Below, piece after piece: positions 10,101-18,918 of a stretch of DNA of 64,000 nucleotides. Position numbers and translations under genes: made by a program. Every line of letters begins with the position of its first letter. Positions within the stretch are counted from its first letter, which is position 1. Under the pieces are notes generated by a model. It was not told where the DNA came from. It searched no databases and saw only the letters and a program-made list of their open reading frames with translations. The DNA comes from an uncultured Muribaculaceae bacterium (GTDB lineage: Bacteria; Bacteroidota; Bacteroidia; Bacteroidales; Muribaculaceae), in contig CAKTFH010000003.1 of assembly GCA_934555895.1 (NCBI GenBank), positions 1-64,000 of the forward strand. Reading direction: 5' to 3'.

Positions 10101-10303
10101 ATCCGGGCACATACAACGGCATCGGCTTTATATGGACCAGCGATGCCGCAGATGCTACCAACTCGATTCATCTTAAGTTCAAACGCGGCGATATGACTGG
10201 CAGCGACTGGCAGGTAAGAGACTTAGTCGACCAAATCATCGATCCGCAGGCAGAGTTCTATAATACCGACGGGTTCGCTGTGCGTCCTGTCAGCAGCAAA
10301 TGA
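7145..10303 (+). CDS. Large DUF4906-type lipoprotein, probable fimbrial tip or adhesin subunit
   Basis: 1052 residues. The signal peptide ends VMAVALAGC with the lipid Cys at residue 28. Residues about 45-420 carry fimbrillin-superfamily traits: GIKSLYLFFFDSEENIVEEH, then RAGRYYIFAVANIS, SWVRRATSKVTVDFDG and FDLIRNHHYQITMKFKGYG. The C-terminal third contains TIYDPCPPGYQVGDRD, the DPCPxGY motif typical of the C-terminal FISUMP-like domains of Bacteroidales surface proteins, and ends NTDGFAVRPVSSK. The overall plan fits DUF4906 lipoproteins found in fimbrial operons. The size and the C-terminal carbohydrate-binding-like domain suggest a tip adhesin, which is inference. It is followed by only 7 nt before the HTH-repeat gene, so the two are probably co-transcribed. 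Confidence 0.75.
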   Translation: MSKQIIKHSIFILAIVASLVMAVALAGCRDDILYTQAEIPDTDVEIVGEVAFKPLVATEVQTRSSEKDAPSGLKFRGIKSLYLFFFDSEENIVEEHCGDVAFTAVPSDGTAEHVTFSKTVRAGRYYIFAVANISDRQKADLIKNVRTIDALRDYPLAWDGDINDDLEMFGVFKAATPENPIPDNTVFEDNVLLTITKRTSLHSWVRRATSKVTVDFDGTGLKDGVTVYIKKATLRDVATGALLGRASRVDENHFECKHTADYAISYGTGDDNTNYLTVTNAGVSKPKDVWGDDCGIDTFHDDNAKALPCYENMQGEPGANKLQDTNGDGIIDDSERQVIKDNVPNGTYLEVEGYYVSDRHEYKSHGDIIYRFMLGQDDVKNFDLIRNHHYQITMKFKGYGNDVDWHVVYKEQYLDATYPKDVNYQGEFFEPAGSSYQTIVNGGHTFASENVITVTSFETDGTQNTWKEPHVDYAYSVYDEKTGGWIDDTDAAANPWLELKEGELIDNKSKQYSYTAKMAQPEPTTIDALFPKNAPTPQPYNLSSPTGNSDVTNTANCYIVGAPGEYIIPLVYGNAITGGRTDDKSAYNSEHFVNHRGTRITKPYIKDNGVNLTPSNIEVRLIWQDANQLVDPTSITFEPDMFNGKGAIKFRIGTMQEGNAVIALIDKSAPEDPDVVLNRGVWGTGGSTKAIWSWHIWATRFGTDSFEKTITITNREEKKYDLMPVHLGWCSGGRKIKYYPRRKCEITFTVGEKEIKRTIIQYPHFLLPRGNHPYYQWGRKDPFVGTDVKESNKTIWTHTSGPLSDGWTKYNPPRLYNEPKEIKPDGSMIESWKDDKRHKTVECLHMLIQNPDKWHNATRQPKGGADKDPQYVGFESLNVSYSDLWSLGGYKTIYDPCPPGYQVGDRDMFTGLLYYDKTGNDLHRTTPSFWYDVTEDKMPSDYYDIGSVNSQVLEFYTDPRKLQSIIFPVSGYRDYDNTATVLSYPNPGTYNGIGFIWTSDAADATNSIHLKFKRGDMTGSDWQVRDLVDQIIDPQAEFYNTDGFAVRPVSSK

Positions 10304-10310
10304 GACTGCC

Positions 10311-11642
10311 TTGAAAGAGAAAATTCATAACCGTAGCAGAGGCTGCAGGCCGGAGACGGAAGCAAAATATCGTCCGGCTCTTGACCTGTATGCCACTACC
10401 GGCCGCTCTTGCGTGGAGATATGCCGGCAGTGCGGGGTTTCTGTAAAAGGTTTCTCACGCTACATCGGCACATATCATCGCCGGCTGATGCTCGCGCGCA
10501 ATGGCATAAAATGCACACCGGAGAAGGCCTGCGACATCAGGATGAGCCAGCGACGCGGACAGCGCCCTGAGACTCATGCCAAATACAAAGATGCAATCGC
10601 TGCCTGCGACAGCATGGATTATATAGAGAATAATATATCGCAGATAGCCCGTAAATTCGGGCTGAACGGCACAAATCTCTCCCGACAGTTGCGCATACAT
10701 TATCCCGACATACTGGAGTTCCGCGAACGGACACGGCAACGACTGGGAATTGACGACGGGCTGCCACGTGGCACACGCCAGTGGTGCAAGAAACAATATG
10801 CCGATGCGGTGGAGCTGCTGCGCTCCGACCGCTACATCACCGTGCAGAATGCTGCCGAGCATTGCGGGGTCTCATACACGGGATTGGAGCAGCACCTGAT
10901 ATTCTACCACAAGGAGTTGGTTGACAACCGCATCAGAATACGCAAACAGGCCTTAAGGCAAAAACGCAAAGGAGAAATCACAGGACGAGGAACAGTGCAT
11001 GCCCCCACCCCCGCCACAATAGAGAAATATGCCGAAGCACTGCACTTATACCGCACCACTCCACTGTCTGCGCAAAAAATAGCCACTCTGACAGGAGTAT
11101 CCGTCAAAGGTTTTTACGAATATCTGCAAGCCTGGCACAAAAACTTGGTTTGCGAACGGAAAGGTATCATCTACCAGGAAGACAAGCCTGTGGATTGGTC
11201 GTCGGTGCGCAGATACAACCCGGCCACCACTGCCAAATATGCCCAAGCCATAGCCAGACTGAAAGAAGGCGGCCTCACTATCGTAAAGGCTGCCACAGAG
11301 TTCGGGCTGCACCCCGATTGCTTCAGACAATACCTGAAGGAGCACGAGCCGGAACTTCATGCCACCCTGGGAATGAAAAAGACAGAAAACGGCAAAATGT
11401 TATCGCCCAAAAGCATGGAGAAATATGACGAGGCAATGCATCTCTATGCCACCACCACTGAAAGCGTGGCATCGCTCGCAAGTCGCTTCGGCTTCAACGG
11501 CTGCTCGTTCGGACAGTTCGTCAAACGAAATTTCCCAGACCTACATACACAACACATGAAACTTGTGCAGCAGATGAAAAAAACTACAAAATCAGAATCA
11601 GAAGGGGTAGCCGATGGCGAGGTGGAAGGCAAGCGACTTTGA
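10311..11642 (+). CDS. Six-repeat HTH-like protein of unknown function at the end of the fimbrial operon
   Basis: 443 residues from a TTG at 10311; no ATG gives a better start, and the first repeat begins only 14 residues in. I do not recognise a named family. Six imperfect repeats are visible at residues about 15-66, 87-147, 157-210, 235-286, 305-355 and 367-418. The shared pattern is (E/A)T.(A/E)KY..A..LY, then a variable hinge, (I/A)A...G(V/L/F)S..GF..YL, and H..L...R.GI. The IA...GVS..GF core looks like a helix-turn-helix recognition unit. Basic linkers (RKQALRQKRK, QRRGQRP) join the repeats. There is no signal peptide, so it is cytoplasmic. It starts 7 nt after the large lipoprotein gene and its 3' end overlaps tamL on the other strand by 45 nt. 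A regulator of the operon is a reasonable guess, no more. Confidence 0.72.
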   Translation: MKEKIHNRSRGCRPETEAKYRPALDLYATTGRSCVEICRQCGVSVKGFSRYIGTYHRRLMLARNGIKCTPEKACDIRMSQRRGQRPETHAKYKDAIAACDSMDYIENNISQIARKFGLNGTNLSRQLRIHYPDILEFRERTRQRLGIDDGLPRGTRQWCKKQYADAVELLRSDRYITVQNAAEHCGVSYTGLEQHLIFYHKELVDNRIRIRKQALRQKRKGEITGRGTVHAPTPATIEKYAEALHLYRTTPLSAQKIATLTGVSVKGFYEYLQAWHKNLVCERKGIIYQEDKPVDWSSVRRYNPATTAKYAQAIARLKEGGLTIVKAATEFGLHPDCFRQYLKEHEPELHATLGMKKTENGKMLSPKSMEKYDEAMHLYATTTESVASLASRFGFNGCSFGQFVKRNFPDLHTQHMKLVQQMKKTTKSESEGVADGEVEGKRL

Positions 11643-13916
11643 AAACGACTCCATGTTGTAGTAGCCGCCATGCCCTGTGTTATAAGGGGCATGGATGCCT
11701 ATGCCGAGGTCGGCACGCACCACCAGCATGCTGATGTCGAGTCGCAGCCCAGCACCTGTTCCGAGGGCAATATCACGCAGGAAAGTGCTGGCCCTGAGCT
11801 CGCCGCCGGGGCGCAACTCATCTTTCTTGAGCAGCCACACATTGCCGGCGTCAAGGAACACAGCACCATGCACCGGGCCTATAATCGGAAAACGGTATTC
11901 CACGTTGGCCTCGAACTTGAATGTACCGGTCTGGTCGAAATAACTGTCGCGCACATCTTTCGGCGGACGGTAACTGCCCGGGCCGAGCGAGCGTACGGTG
12001 AATGCCCTCACCGAGTTGGCGCCACCCACATAGAACTGCTCGGCATAAGGCACCTCCCTTGCATTGCCGTATGCATGGGCCGCACCCACTGCCACTCGGC
12101 TCACGAGCCAGTTATCGCCCCACAGACGGCGGTTGTAGACAAGCTGAGTACTCCCCTTCACGAACTGAGAGAACGGTGTGCCGAAAAGCTCCTTCTCGCC
12201 ATGTTTGCCGAAAGCCTCGTATACGCACCAGAAAAGATTGCCCGCCTCCTGCACCGAAAACTGCCAGTTGATAGAATTGTCGGAGTCAAACGCACGGTCA
12301 TATACATAACTGTACATCAGCTGCGGGATATACTGGCTGCGGAAACTCAGGGCTATCGCCGGATTGGCACCGGTGATGGAATCGAAGGCATGGGTGGTGT
12401 GCAGCAGATTAGTGTAAGTGAGCTTGAAAGGGGTGAGCGTATGCGAGGAGTGGCGCGACGACTGCCAGTCGTAGCTGAAAGAGAAATTGAACTGCGCCAT
12501 CTTGAAATAATGCGGGCGGTTCAGGAAGTCGAAATTGAGCGAAAAACGGGTCCAGTTGAGATTGCGGTTCCTGCGCTTTATAAACCGTGGGGCAAGCAGT
12601 CGCGGCACGGCAAGCGAGGTGGTGATTCCTGCCTCGTAGGAGTTGAACAGCGACGAGCTCCCCTTTCCAGTCTGCCACTCGTAGCTGCCGGTAAGTGTCA
12701 CGGAGAACTGCTCGCCTCCGCCGAAGATATTGCGGTTGGTGATTCCGATAAGTGCGCCCGGACCGATATAAGAATTACTTTTCGACGATGCGTTGAGCTC
12801 TATAGTAGCCTCAAGGGGCATGTCGAAAGTGCAGTTCACCGCCACATCGAGCACATTGCCCTCACGTGCCGAGTCAGGCAGCACCTCGATATTGATATTG
12901 TTGAATATGCCGAGCCGCGCCAGTCGCATCTGGGTGTTGTTCATGTCGCGCACGGTGAACACTCTCCCCTTTCTGAAAGTGACACACTCCGGTATAAGCT
13001 GTTTGCGCAATCTTGAGGGCTTCATCTGGATAAGTGTGCCGCGCGAGGTGACGATTGTGTCTGGCGTTCCTCCACCCTGGTTGCGGTAAGCGTACACCGT
13101 GACATCGCCCGTCACATATCTGCGTAGCATCCTCTCCGGAATATTGTTACCAAGCATAATCTTCAGGTCTATCTCCTGAGGCGCCTCAAGCGAGTCGGCA
13201 AGATACTCTATATAATCAGGCCGGAAGAAATAATATCCGCGGTTGCGCAGAGTGTTGGTGATACGGGTGCGGACAGCCGACAGCGAGTCGGTACAGTAAC
13301 GCTGACCGCGCTTCAGATATGTGTCGGCAGCCGCTATGGAGTCAATCAGATGATTGAGATGGCATGTGTCGGGCAGCAGGGCTATGGAATCGAGCGTATA
13401 GACCGGCCCGGTGTTTATGACATAATTTATGCGGGCTTTCTTGGGATTCTTCTGAGTGATGACCTCACATGAGGCGTTTCCGCGGAAATAGCCGTTGTCA
13501 TCGAGAATCTCCTCTGCCATGCGGCAACGCACATCGGGACGCACATCGTTCACCAGCACAGGTTCAGTGACAAGTTTCTCATACAGCCAGTGCTTGAGAC
13601 CCTTGGGCGGATTTGACCAATTGTTGTAAACCCATAGACCCACCGGGAAGGGCCAGCGGTATTTCGGTGACTTGAAGATAGCGTTGTTAGATGGCACACC
13701 CACCGCTGAAGTCAGCTGCGACTTCACCCCGTCGGGCACTTTCTGACCCTCCTGAGGCTTCACATCGATATTCTTTACGCCTATATAAAGCTGCTCACCC
13801 TCGGGAATGCGTTTGGTGGTAGAGCACGACCCCATCATAGCCATTGCTATGACAGCCATGACGGCAGCCCTGAGCCAAAGGGCCATGGAGCGGATATGTA
13901 CAGCCGGCATTTTCAT
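11598..13916 (-). CDS. tamL: TamL: lipoprotein BamA/TamA-family outer membrane protein
   Basis: 772 residues. A lipoprotein signal (VMAVIAMAMMGSC, followed by STTKRIPEGEQLYIGVKNID) is the hallmark that separates Bacteroidetes TamL from TamA. Residues about 40-330 are POTRA-like: YVINTGPVYTLDSIALLP, then RGYYFFRPDYIEYLAD and FRKGRVFTVRDMNNTQMRLA. From about 370 a 16-strand-type barrel follows, with NRNIFGGGEQFSVTLTGSYE, YVGGANSVRAFTVRSLGPGS (the VRGF-type loop-6 motif, here VRAF) and a C-terminal aromatic beta-signal LAFHLAIGYPF. Its ATG overlaps the tamB stop by 4 nt (ATGA). With TamB it is thought to move lipids or assist protein insertion between inner and outer membranes; in this phylum that is by homology. 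Confidence 0.87.
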   Translation of the reverse strand: MKMPAVHIRSMALWLRAAVMAVIAMAMMGSCSTTKRIPEGEQLYIGVKNIDVKPQEGQKVPDGVKSQLTSAVGVPSNNAIFKSPKYRWPFPVGLWVYNNWSNPPKGLKHWLYEKLVTEPVLVNDVRPDVRCRMAEEILDDNGYFRGNASCEVITQKNPKKARINYVINTGPVYTLDSIALLPDTCHLNHLIDSIAAADTYLKRGQRYCTDSLSAVRTRITNTLRNRGYYFFRPDYIEYLADSLEAPQEIDLKIMLGNNIPERMLRRYVTGDVTVYAYRNQGGGTPDTIVTSRGTLIQMKPSRLRKQLIPECVTFRKGRVFTVRDMNNTQMRLARLGIFNNINIEVLPDSAREGNVLDVAVNCTFDMPLEATIELNASSKSNSYIGPGALIGITNRNIFGGGEQFSVTLTGSYEWQTGKGSSSLFNSYEAGITTSLAVPRLLAPRFIKRRNRNLNWTRFSLNFDFLNRPHYFKMAQFNFSFSYDWQSSRHSSHTLTPFKLTYTNLLHTTHAFDSITGANPAIALSFRSQYIPQLMYSYVYDRAFDSDNSINWQFSVQEAGNLFWCVYEAFGKHGEKELFGTPFSQFVKGSTQLVYNRRLWGDNWLVSRVAVGAAHAYGNAREVPYAEQFYVGGANSVRAFTVRSLGPGSYRPPKDVRDSYFDQTGTFKFEANVEYRFPIIGPVHGAVFLDAGNVWLLKKDELRPGGELRASTFLRDIALGTGAGLRLDISMLVVRADLGIGIHAPYNTGHGGYYNMESFSKSLAFHLAIGYPF

Positions 13917-16900
13917 TGCTTTGAGGCTTTTTTAACAGGTAAGACTGATGATTCTCTGGTAGGAGCCTCAGGAAGCCCTACAGGCACCTGTGGCTTACGT
14001 TTCTTCGGACGCAGGAATCGGAAGATATCGCCTATACGCTGAATCTTTTTCTTATACACAAAACCGACGCCAGTCTGTATGATTTCACCTTCAAGAATAC
14101 TTTCATATCCGGTGTGACGGAACAGACGCACATATTTCGTACCGGCTTTGTTGAGCATGTACTCAAACGATATATCGGCGATCAGGTTCTGTGCGAAATT
14201 CTCGTCGGCTTCGGCATCGGTGGTGTAGTTGCCGCCCACCACTATCTTAAAGCGGTCGTCGAACAGCGACTTGCTCACGCGGTAGCTGTAGTTCATCGCC
14301 GTTGTGTTCGACCCGTCTACGGTCTTGTCGTACTGATTGATGCCAAACGATATATCCACCCCCTTGATAGCGTCTGAAGCCCAGTTGTTGAGCTGGCTCT
14401 CCAAGAATCCGAAGAGAGCATTGGTCCCCATATTGCCCGACGAGATGGTCTGTGTGCCGCCACTGCGGTAGATGCCCGATATGAGCAGATTCATGGCCTG
14501 ATTGGCACGCTGCTCGGGAGTCATGCTACGCAGTTCGTTGGCTATTGTTATGTCATCGGGACACGAGAGATCAAACACCACATTCATCTCGTCGAGTGTG
14601 CCGGTCACATCCAGGCCCACATCAAAGTTCACCACGCGATTGTTGCCCCCCACCGACACATTGGAGCGCACACGGTCGGTGGCCGCCACATTAAGTATAG
14701 GGTTCATCATATCGCCGTTGAAGGCCACATAGCTTCCCTCGTTGAAAGTGAACATTTTCTCGCCCATCACAGGTATGTTATAGCGCACGAAACCTCCTGT
14801 GAGATTGAGTCGACCCGTGGTGCGCTGGTCGTTCAGGAAGTCACTTGTATAGTTAAGTGTACCGTTCGACTGCAACTGCACTTTATCTTTCCCATCGGCC
14901 GAAAGGTCAATGCTGATTGTAGTGCCGGTCGACACCGTGAGCCGTGCATTGATATTCATCAGCATGCCCGATGGTGGCACAGTGTCGGCATCCTGCACCA
15001 TAGCGGTATCGTTGAAGTTCACGAACTTCACCATATCCTGATTGCTGCGCGATGTTATGGCATTAACGGCGTCTGGCATCACATAAGTCACATTTGTTCC
15101 TGGAAGAATGCTGAGATTCGCGTCGAGATTCAGGAAACTGAGTGAGCCTCGTGCCGTGGCATCAAGGTTGATGAAAGCCTTGCCGTAGGCCTGGCTCCGG
15201 CGGCTCTTCTGCGAGCTCACCACCTGCATGTCGCGTGCGTTCAGTGCCAGATCGATGCGGGGCGAAGTGAGCGAATGCATGTCAACCGTGCCGTTGATGG
15301 TGAGCGGATGGTCGTTAGCTCCGCTTACAGTGAAATTACCGAATTTAACCACGTTATCCTCAACCGGAATCTTTTCCTCAGAGAAGCGGAAAGGTGTGCC
15401 AAGCATCGTTACATTAACGGTAGTGGAATCAAAATCGAGATAACCGTTAAACTCAGGTTCACTCAGCTTCCCGGTCACATCCATCTCTCCGTTAAGCACT
15501 CCTGAAAGCTGCGCCACATCCGACGGCAGGAACGGGTTTGCCACGCTGAGCGGAAACCGTATCATCCTGAAATCAAGCATGAACGGATTTGCGGCTGTGC
15601 TGTCATTAAGGTTACCGGACGCCGTTATAGCTTCCTGACCGTTGACCATCAGCGAGGTATTGGCTCTGACAGTACCCGAAGCACCGGTCTTCACATCAAG
15701 CCTGAGATCGAAATCGCCCACTTTACGGCGGTCGTAGTAAAAGTCGGCGAGCGACACAGTGCCGGCACCGTTGACCTCGGGCAATGCGAGCGCAACCTTC
15801 ATGTCGGCCGAAAGATTGCCTGCCATAGGCGGAGCGAACGGATTTATCGAAATCCAGTCCTGGAGTTTTATATCGCTGATCTGCAGATTTATATCCTCCT
15901 GCACGGAGTCGTTGCCCGAATGCTGGGTGAACAGTTTCAACGAACTCTCTGAATTGTGGAGGTCAAGATTGGCATCAAGATGCTTGCTGACAAGGTTATA
16001 GGTTATGATATTGTCACGGTTGATTTCCCAGTCCTTGTAACCGATTATGGGATGATAAGGCACAAAACGCAGAGCCACAGTATTGCTGTCGGCCATCTGC
16101 GCCATAATGCCAAGGCTCAGACCGGTATCCTCCTTTATATCCTCCTGATGCAGAAGCAGCGAGAGATTGTTGCCGCTCAGATATCCCTTAGCGCTTACAT
16201 GTGCAAACTGGTCGAATGTGCCCGGGGCATTGTTCATCTCCACATTGTAAAGCAGATAGGAACCTTTACGAGCCATAGACACCGATACCGTGTCGACCTT
16301 GGTTGTACCGCTCTTAATGCCGGTGAACAGCGCGCTGGCCGTCACGGATGTATCGTTACGTGCCTTGAGATTCATAGCGTTAACTGATATGCCCATATCG
16401 TGCAGGGTCGACGCAAGTATATTGTCAGTGCGTGCGTTGAGCGTGAGCGAGAAACGCGGAAGCTCCATCTGCAGTGAGTCGATATCAACACGACGGCGCG
16501 CCAGGCCCCTGTTGAGCGTCTCCGAGGTGGAGGTGAATCGGGCAAGCAGCGTGTCGAGAGCACACGGCGATTCAAAATCCATCGCCAGGTCATGGTTGTG
16601 CAGTGTGGCCTCGGTTACCGAATCAGCGGTGTTGAACGTGAGTTTCAGGTCATCGCCTGAAATTTTACGGCCGGGCATCTGCCACATAAGGCTTGCCACA
16701 TCCATATCGGCCTTAACCTGCATAGGTCTGCCGGGATTACGACGGGTAGCCGCCACGGGAAGCATCACCGATGCATTGCCCGAGAAGGTCACCGAACCTT
16801 CGGCGGTGGTGTCGCTCAAAGCGAGTGCTCTGAGATCGAGATGTTTCACATCGCCGCTGAAATCCCACACCAGTGGTTCTCCGGCCAGATTGCCATGAGC

Positions 16901-18748
16901 GAGAATATCGAAATTGGCCGATGGGTTGGCCGACTGCGCCTCAACTTTAGCATGACCGCCAACCAGCGACGCATCGAGTGTCACATTGCGGTAAGTCTGC
17001 CGGTGATAGGTCACATGCGCGAGCTTCACCGAAGCGTCTGCGTGAGTCTTGCCCGAGAAAAAGTCGAGTCCTGCCCCGCGTGCGCTTATATCAGCCGTTA
17101 GATTGCTTGCTCCGAGCGACGGCATTATGTTCTGTACCGGGAACTCGTTGAAAGCCATATCTATGTCATAGCCGTTCACACGGTTGTTCCACATAGCTTT
17201 GAGAGCTATGTCGCCGTTGCCGGTAGCCACCGTGATGTTGCCATTCATCACGCCGCGGTCAACCGAAGCCACACCACGCACTGTGAGCGGCGGCACGTTG
17301 ACCACCCTTCCGAGCTTGGCATCGAGAAGCGATTTCTTTAACGATTCACCTCCGGTGAGCTCGCCATTTATGCGGATTGAGCCGAGAGCCATGTTCAAAT
17401 CTGTATAATCGGCCACCTTTCCCTGCGCCGCGAGATGCAGGGTGCGCGGAAGCGTCACCTCAAGGGTGTCGATGGCGAGGCTGTTCATGCGTCCCTCCAC
17501 ATCCACCGCCACGGCAAGCGGCTCATATTTCGGAAGGGATTCTATAATCGGTGCCACCGGAGCCGGAGCAAGCCGCATGATGTCGTCCATCCCGATTGAT
17601 GCATGCAGTTTCACGCTCAAGGGAGGGTCTGATGCATTCAACCCCATCATGGCGTCAAGAGCAATATCGGTCACCGGAGTGGTTATTTTAAAATCGGTAG
17701 CATGCATGGCTACGGAGTCCATGGCAAACACACCGCTCATGTCAAGAGCTATGCCGCAACGCTCACGCGCCGAGATTTCCTTCACGGGCACCGTGAGTTC
17801 CGCACCGCGGCTTGCGAACGAGTCCACCTTTATGGTGATGTCGGAAGCCTCGATATATGAAGGGTCGAAATTGTCGGAAACCGGCTTGGCACCCTCCATC
17901 GCATAAATGGCATGCGACGAGTCCATACTGATGCTCCGCGCCCTGATGCTCCATGGCTGCGATGCCACCGTGTCGGCAACCTCCGGCACCTTTGGCACCG
18001 GATGAGCCGCGAGATATTCGGGTGTCGGAGTAAGGTAAGTCACATCCACTCCCGACAGTGCCAGCGAACCCACATTCACTGTGCTGTTGCCCAAATCTAT
18101 TAAGCCGGAAGTAAGCACGGCTTTAGGCAGCGAGCAGGTCAGGTCGGCGATTGTGGGGGGAAGCTGCATGCGGTAATTAATGGAGTCGAGCTCGGCACGT
18201 TCAAGTGCTATCTCCCACTTCACAGGTGCCGATTCCGTGACCGGTTTAGCCACGGTATCAGGTTTTATCACCATATCGATATCACCTCCGGCAGCCTCGA
18301 GGGCCTCCACATCAACCTTCTGTTGTGTCAGAGCCACCGAAGTGCCTTTGAGCTGGGTCAGTCCGAGCGAGGCACGCATATACATGGCGGAATCGGGGGT
18401 CCCTATCACCACCTGCGCTCCCTTCACCGTGAGATAGGGAGCCTTCACCTTAAGAGTGACAAGAGGAAGCACATTTATTTTGCCGCTGAACTGAGCCGCA
18501 CGGATATCCATCCCCGAAGTGCTCATGACAAGTGAATCGGCACTGATTCTCAACGGGAAGGAGAGCCGGAATTTCTCGACATGCAGATGCATGTCACCTG
18601 ATGAGTTAAGTGCCGATAGCGCTTTCTTCACAGCGAAATCCTGCACCGGCGGCAGATAAAGAAGCACCAATGTCAGCACAATCAGCCCAAGCAGACAGGC
18701 AATAACCCATCCAATCGTTTTCAGGCAATATGTGAGAATTTTTTTCAC
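13913..18748 (-). CDS. tamB: TamB: translocation and assembly module, AsmA-like bridge protein
   Basis: 1611 residues. One N-terminal transmembrane helix lies at about residues 8-30 (IGWVIACLLGLIVLTLVLLY). It is followed by a very long run of short amphipathic beta-strands typical of the repeating groove of AsmA/TamB proteins (DISFGINQYDKTVDGSN, LNLTGGFVRYNIPVMGEKMF). The C-terminal 400 residues match DUF490/TamB: FNEGSYVAFNGDMMNPILN, then DVGLDVTGTLDEMNVVFDLS, PEQRANQAMNLL and FGFLESQLNNWASDAIKGVD. The length matches other Bacteroidetes TamB proteins. It is anchored in the inner membrane, spans the periplasm and pairs with the downstream TamL. Groove-type lipid transport is the current model for the superfamily; I infer it here from homology. 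Confidence 0.88.
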   Translation of the reverse strand: MKKILTYCLKTIGWVIACLLGLIVLTLVLLYLPPVQDFAVKKALSALNSSGDMHLHVEKFRLSFPLRISADSLVMSTSGMDIRAAQFSGKINVLPLVTLKVKAPYLTVKGAQVVIGTPDSAMYMRASLGLTQLKGTSVALTQQKVDVEALEAAGGDIDMVIKPDTVAKPVTESAPVKWEIALERAELDSINYRMQLPPTIADLTCSLPKAVLTSGLIDLGNSTVNVGSLALSGVDVTYLTPTPEYLAAHPVPKVPEVADTVASQPWSIRARSISMDSSHAIYAMEGAKPVSDNFDPSYIEASDITIKVDSFASRGAELTVPVKEISARERCGIALDMSGVFAMDSVAMHATDFKITTPVTDIALDAMMGLNASDPPLSVKLHASIGMDDIMRLAPAPVAPIIESLPKYEPLAVAVDVEGRMNSLAIDTLEVTLPRTLHLAAQGKVADYTDLNMALGSIRINGELTGGESLKKSLLDAKLGRVVNVPPLTVRGVASVDRGVMNGNITVATGNGDIALKAMWNNRVNGYDIDMAFNEFPVQNIMPSLGASNLTADISARGAGLDFFSGKTHADASVKLAHVTYHRQTYRNVTLDASLVGGHAKVEAQSANPSANFDILAHGNLAGEPLVWDFSGDVKHLDLRALALSDTTAEGSVTFSGNASVMLPVAATRRNPGRPMQVKADMDVASLMWQMPGRKISGDDLKLTFNTADSVTEATLHNHDLAMDFESPCALDTLLARFTSTSETLNRGLARRRVDIDSLQMELPRFSLTLNARTDNILASTLHDMGISVNAMNLKARNDTSVTASALFTGIKSGTTKVDTVSVSMARKGSYLLYNVEMNNAPGTFDQFAHVSAKGYLSGNNLSLLLHQEDIKEDTGLSLGIMAQMADSNTVALRFVPYHPIIGYKDWEINRDNIITYNLVSKHLDANLDLHNSESSLKLFTQHSGNDSVQEDINLQISDIKLQDWISINPFAPPMAGNLSADMKVALALPEVNGAGTVSLADFYYDRRKVGDFDLRLDVKTGASGTVRANTSLMVNGQEAITASGNLNDSTAANPFMLDFRMIRFPLSVANPFLPSDVAQLSGVLNGEMDVTGKLSEPEFNGYLDFDSTTVNVTMLGTPFRFSEEKIPVEDNVVKFGNFTVSGANDHPLTINGTVDMHSLTSPRIDLALNARDMQVVSSQKSRRSQAYGKAFINLDATARGSLSFLNLDANLSILPGTNVTYVMPDAVNAITSRSNQDMVKFVNFNDTAMVQDADTVPPSGMLMNINARLTVSTGTTISIDLSADGKDKVQLQSNGTLNYTSDFLNDQRTTGRLNLTGGFVRYNIPVMGEKMFTFNEGSYVAFNGDMMNPILNVAATDRVRSNVSVGGNNRVVNFDVGLDVTGTLDEMNVVFDLSCPDDITIANELRSMTPEQRANQAMNLLISGIYRSGGTQTISSGNMGTNALFGFLESQLNNWASDAIKGVDISFGINQYDKTVDGSNTTAMNYSYRVSKSLFDDRFKIVVGGNYTTDAEADENFAQNLIADISFEYMLNKAGTKYVRLFRHTGYESILEGEIIQTGVGFVYKKKIQRIGDIFRFLRPKKRKPQVPVGLPEAPTRESSVLPVKKASKQ

Positions 18749-18873
18749 TCGGCAATAAACAGTTGAAACGCATAATGCAGGCGCCCGGAAATCATTTACA
18801 GAGCAACCCTACGGTGATATAAACAGATCAATGCATCTGTTATCTAAAAAACACCGGAAATGGCAGAAAGTTT

Positions 18874-18894
18874 CGATGCGGCACCCCCGCATCG
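18874..18894 (-). terminator. Hairpin downstream of the lipid kinase gene
   Basis: CGATGCGG (18874-18881) and CCGCATCG (18887-18894) form a perfect 8-bp stem around a 5-nt loop. It lies 25-45 nt past the stop of the diacylglycerol-kinase-like gene, before tamB. On the minus strand the following bases are AAACTTTCTG, only weakly U-rich, so termination efficiency is uncertain. Confidence 0.4.
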
Positions 18895-18918
18895 TGTCTT
18901 TAATTGAAAATCTTGTCT

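Noticed and set aside
11670..13016. 448-codon open frame antisense to tamL
   Set aside because: Composition is typical of a reverse reading of GC-rich coding DNA; the tamL translation is clearly conserved.
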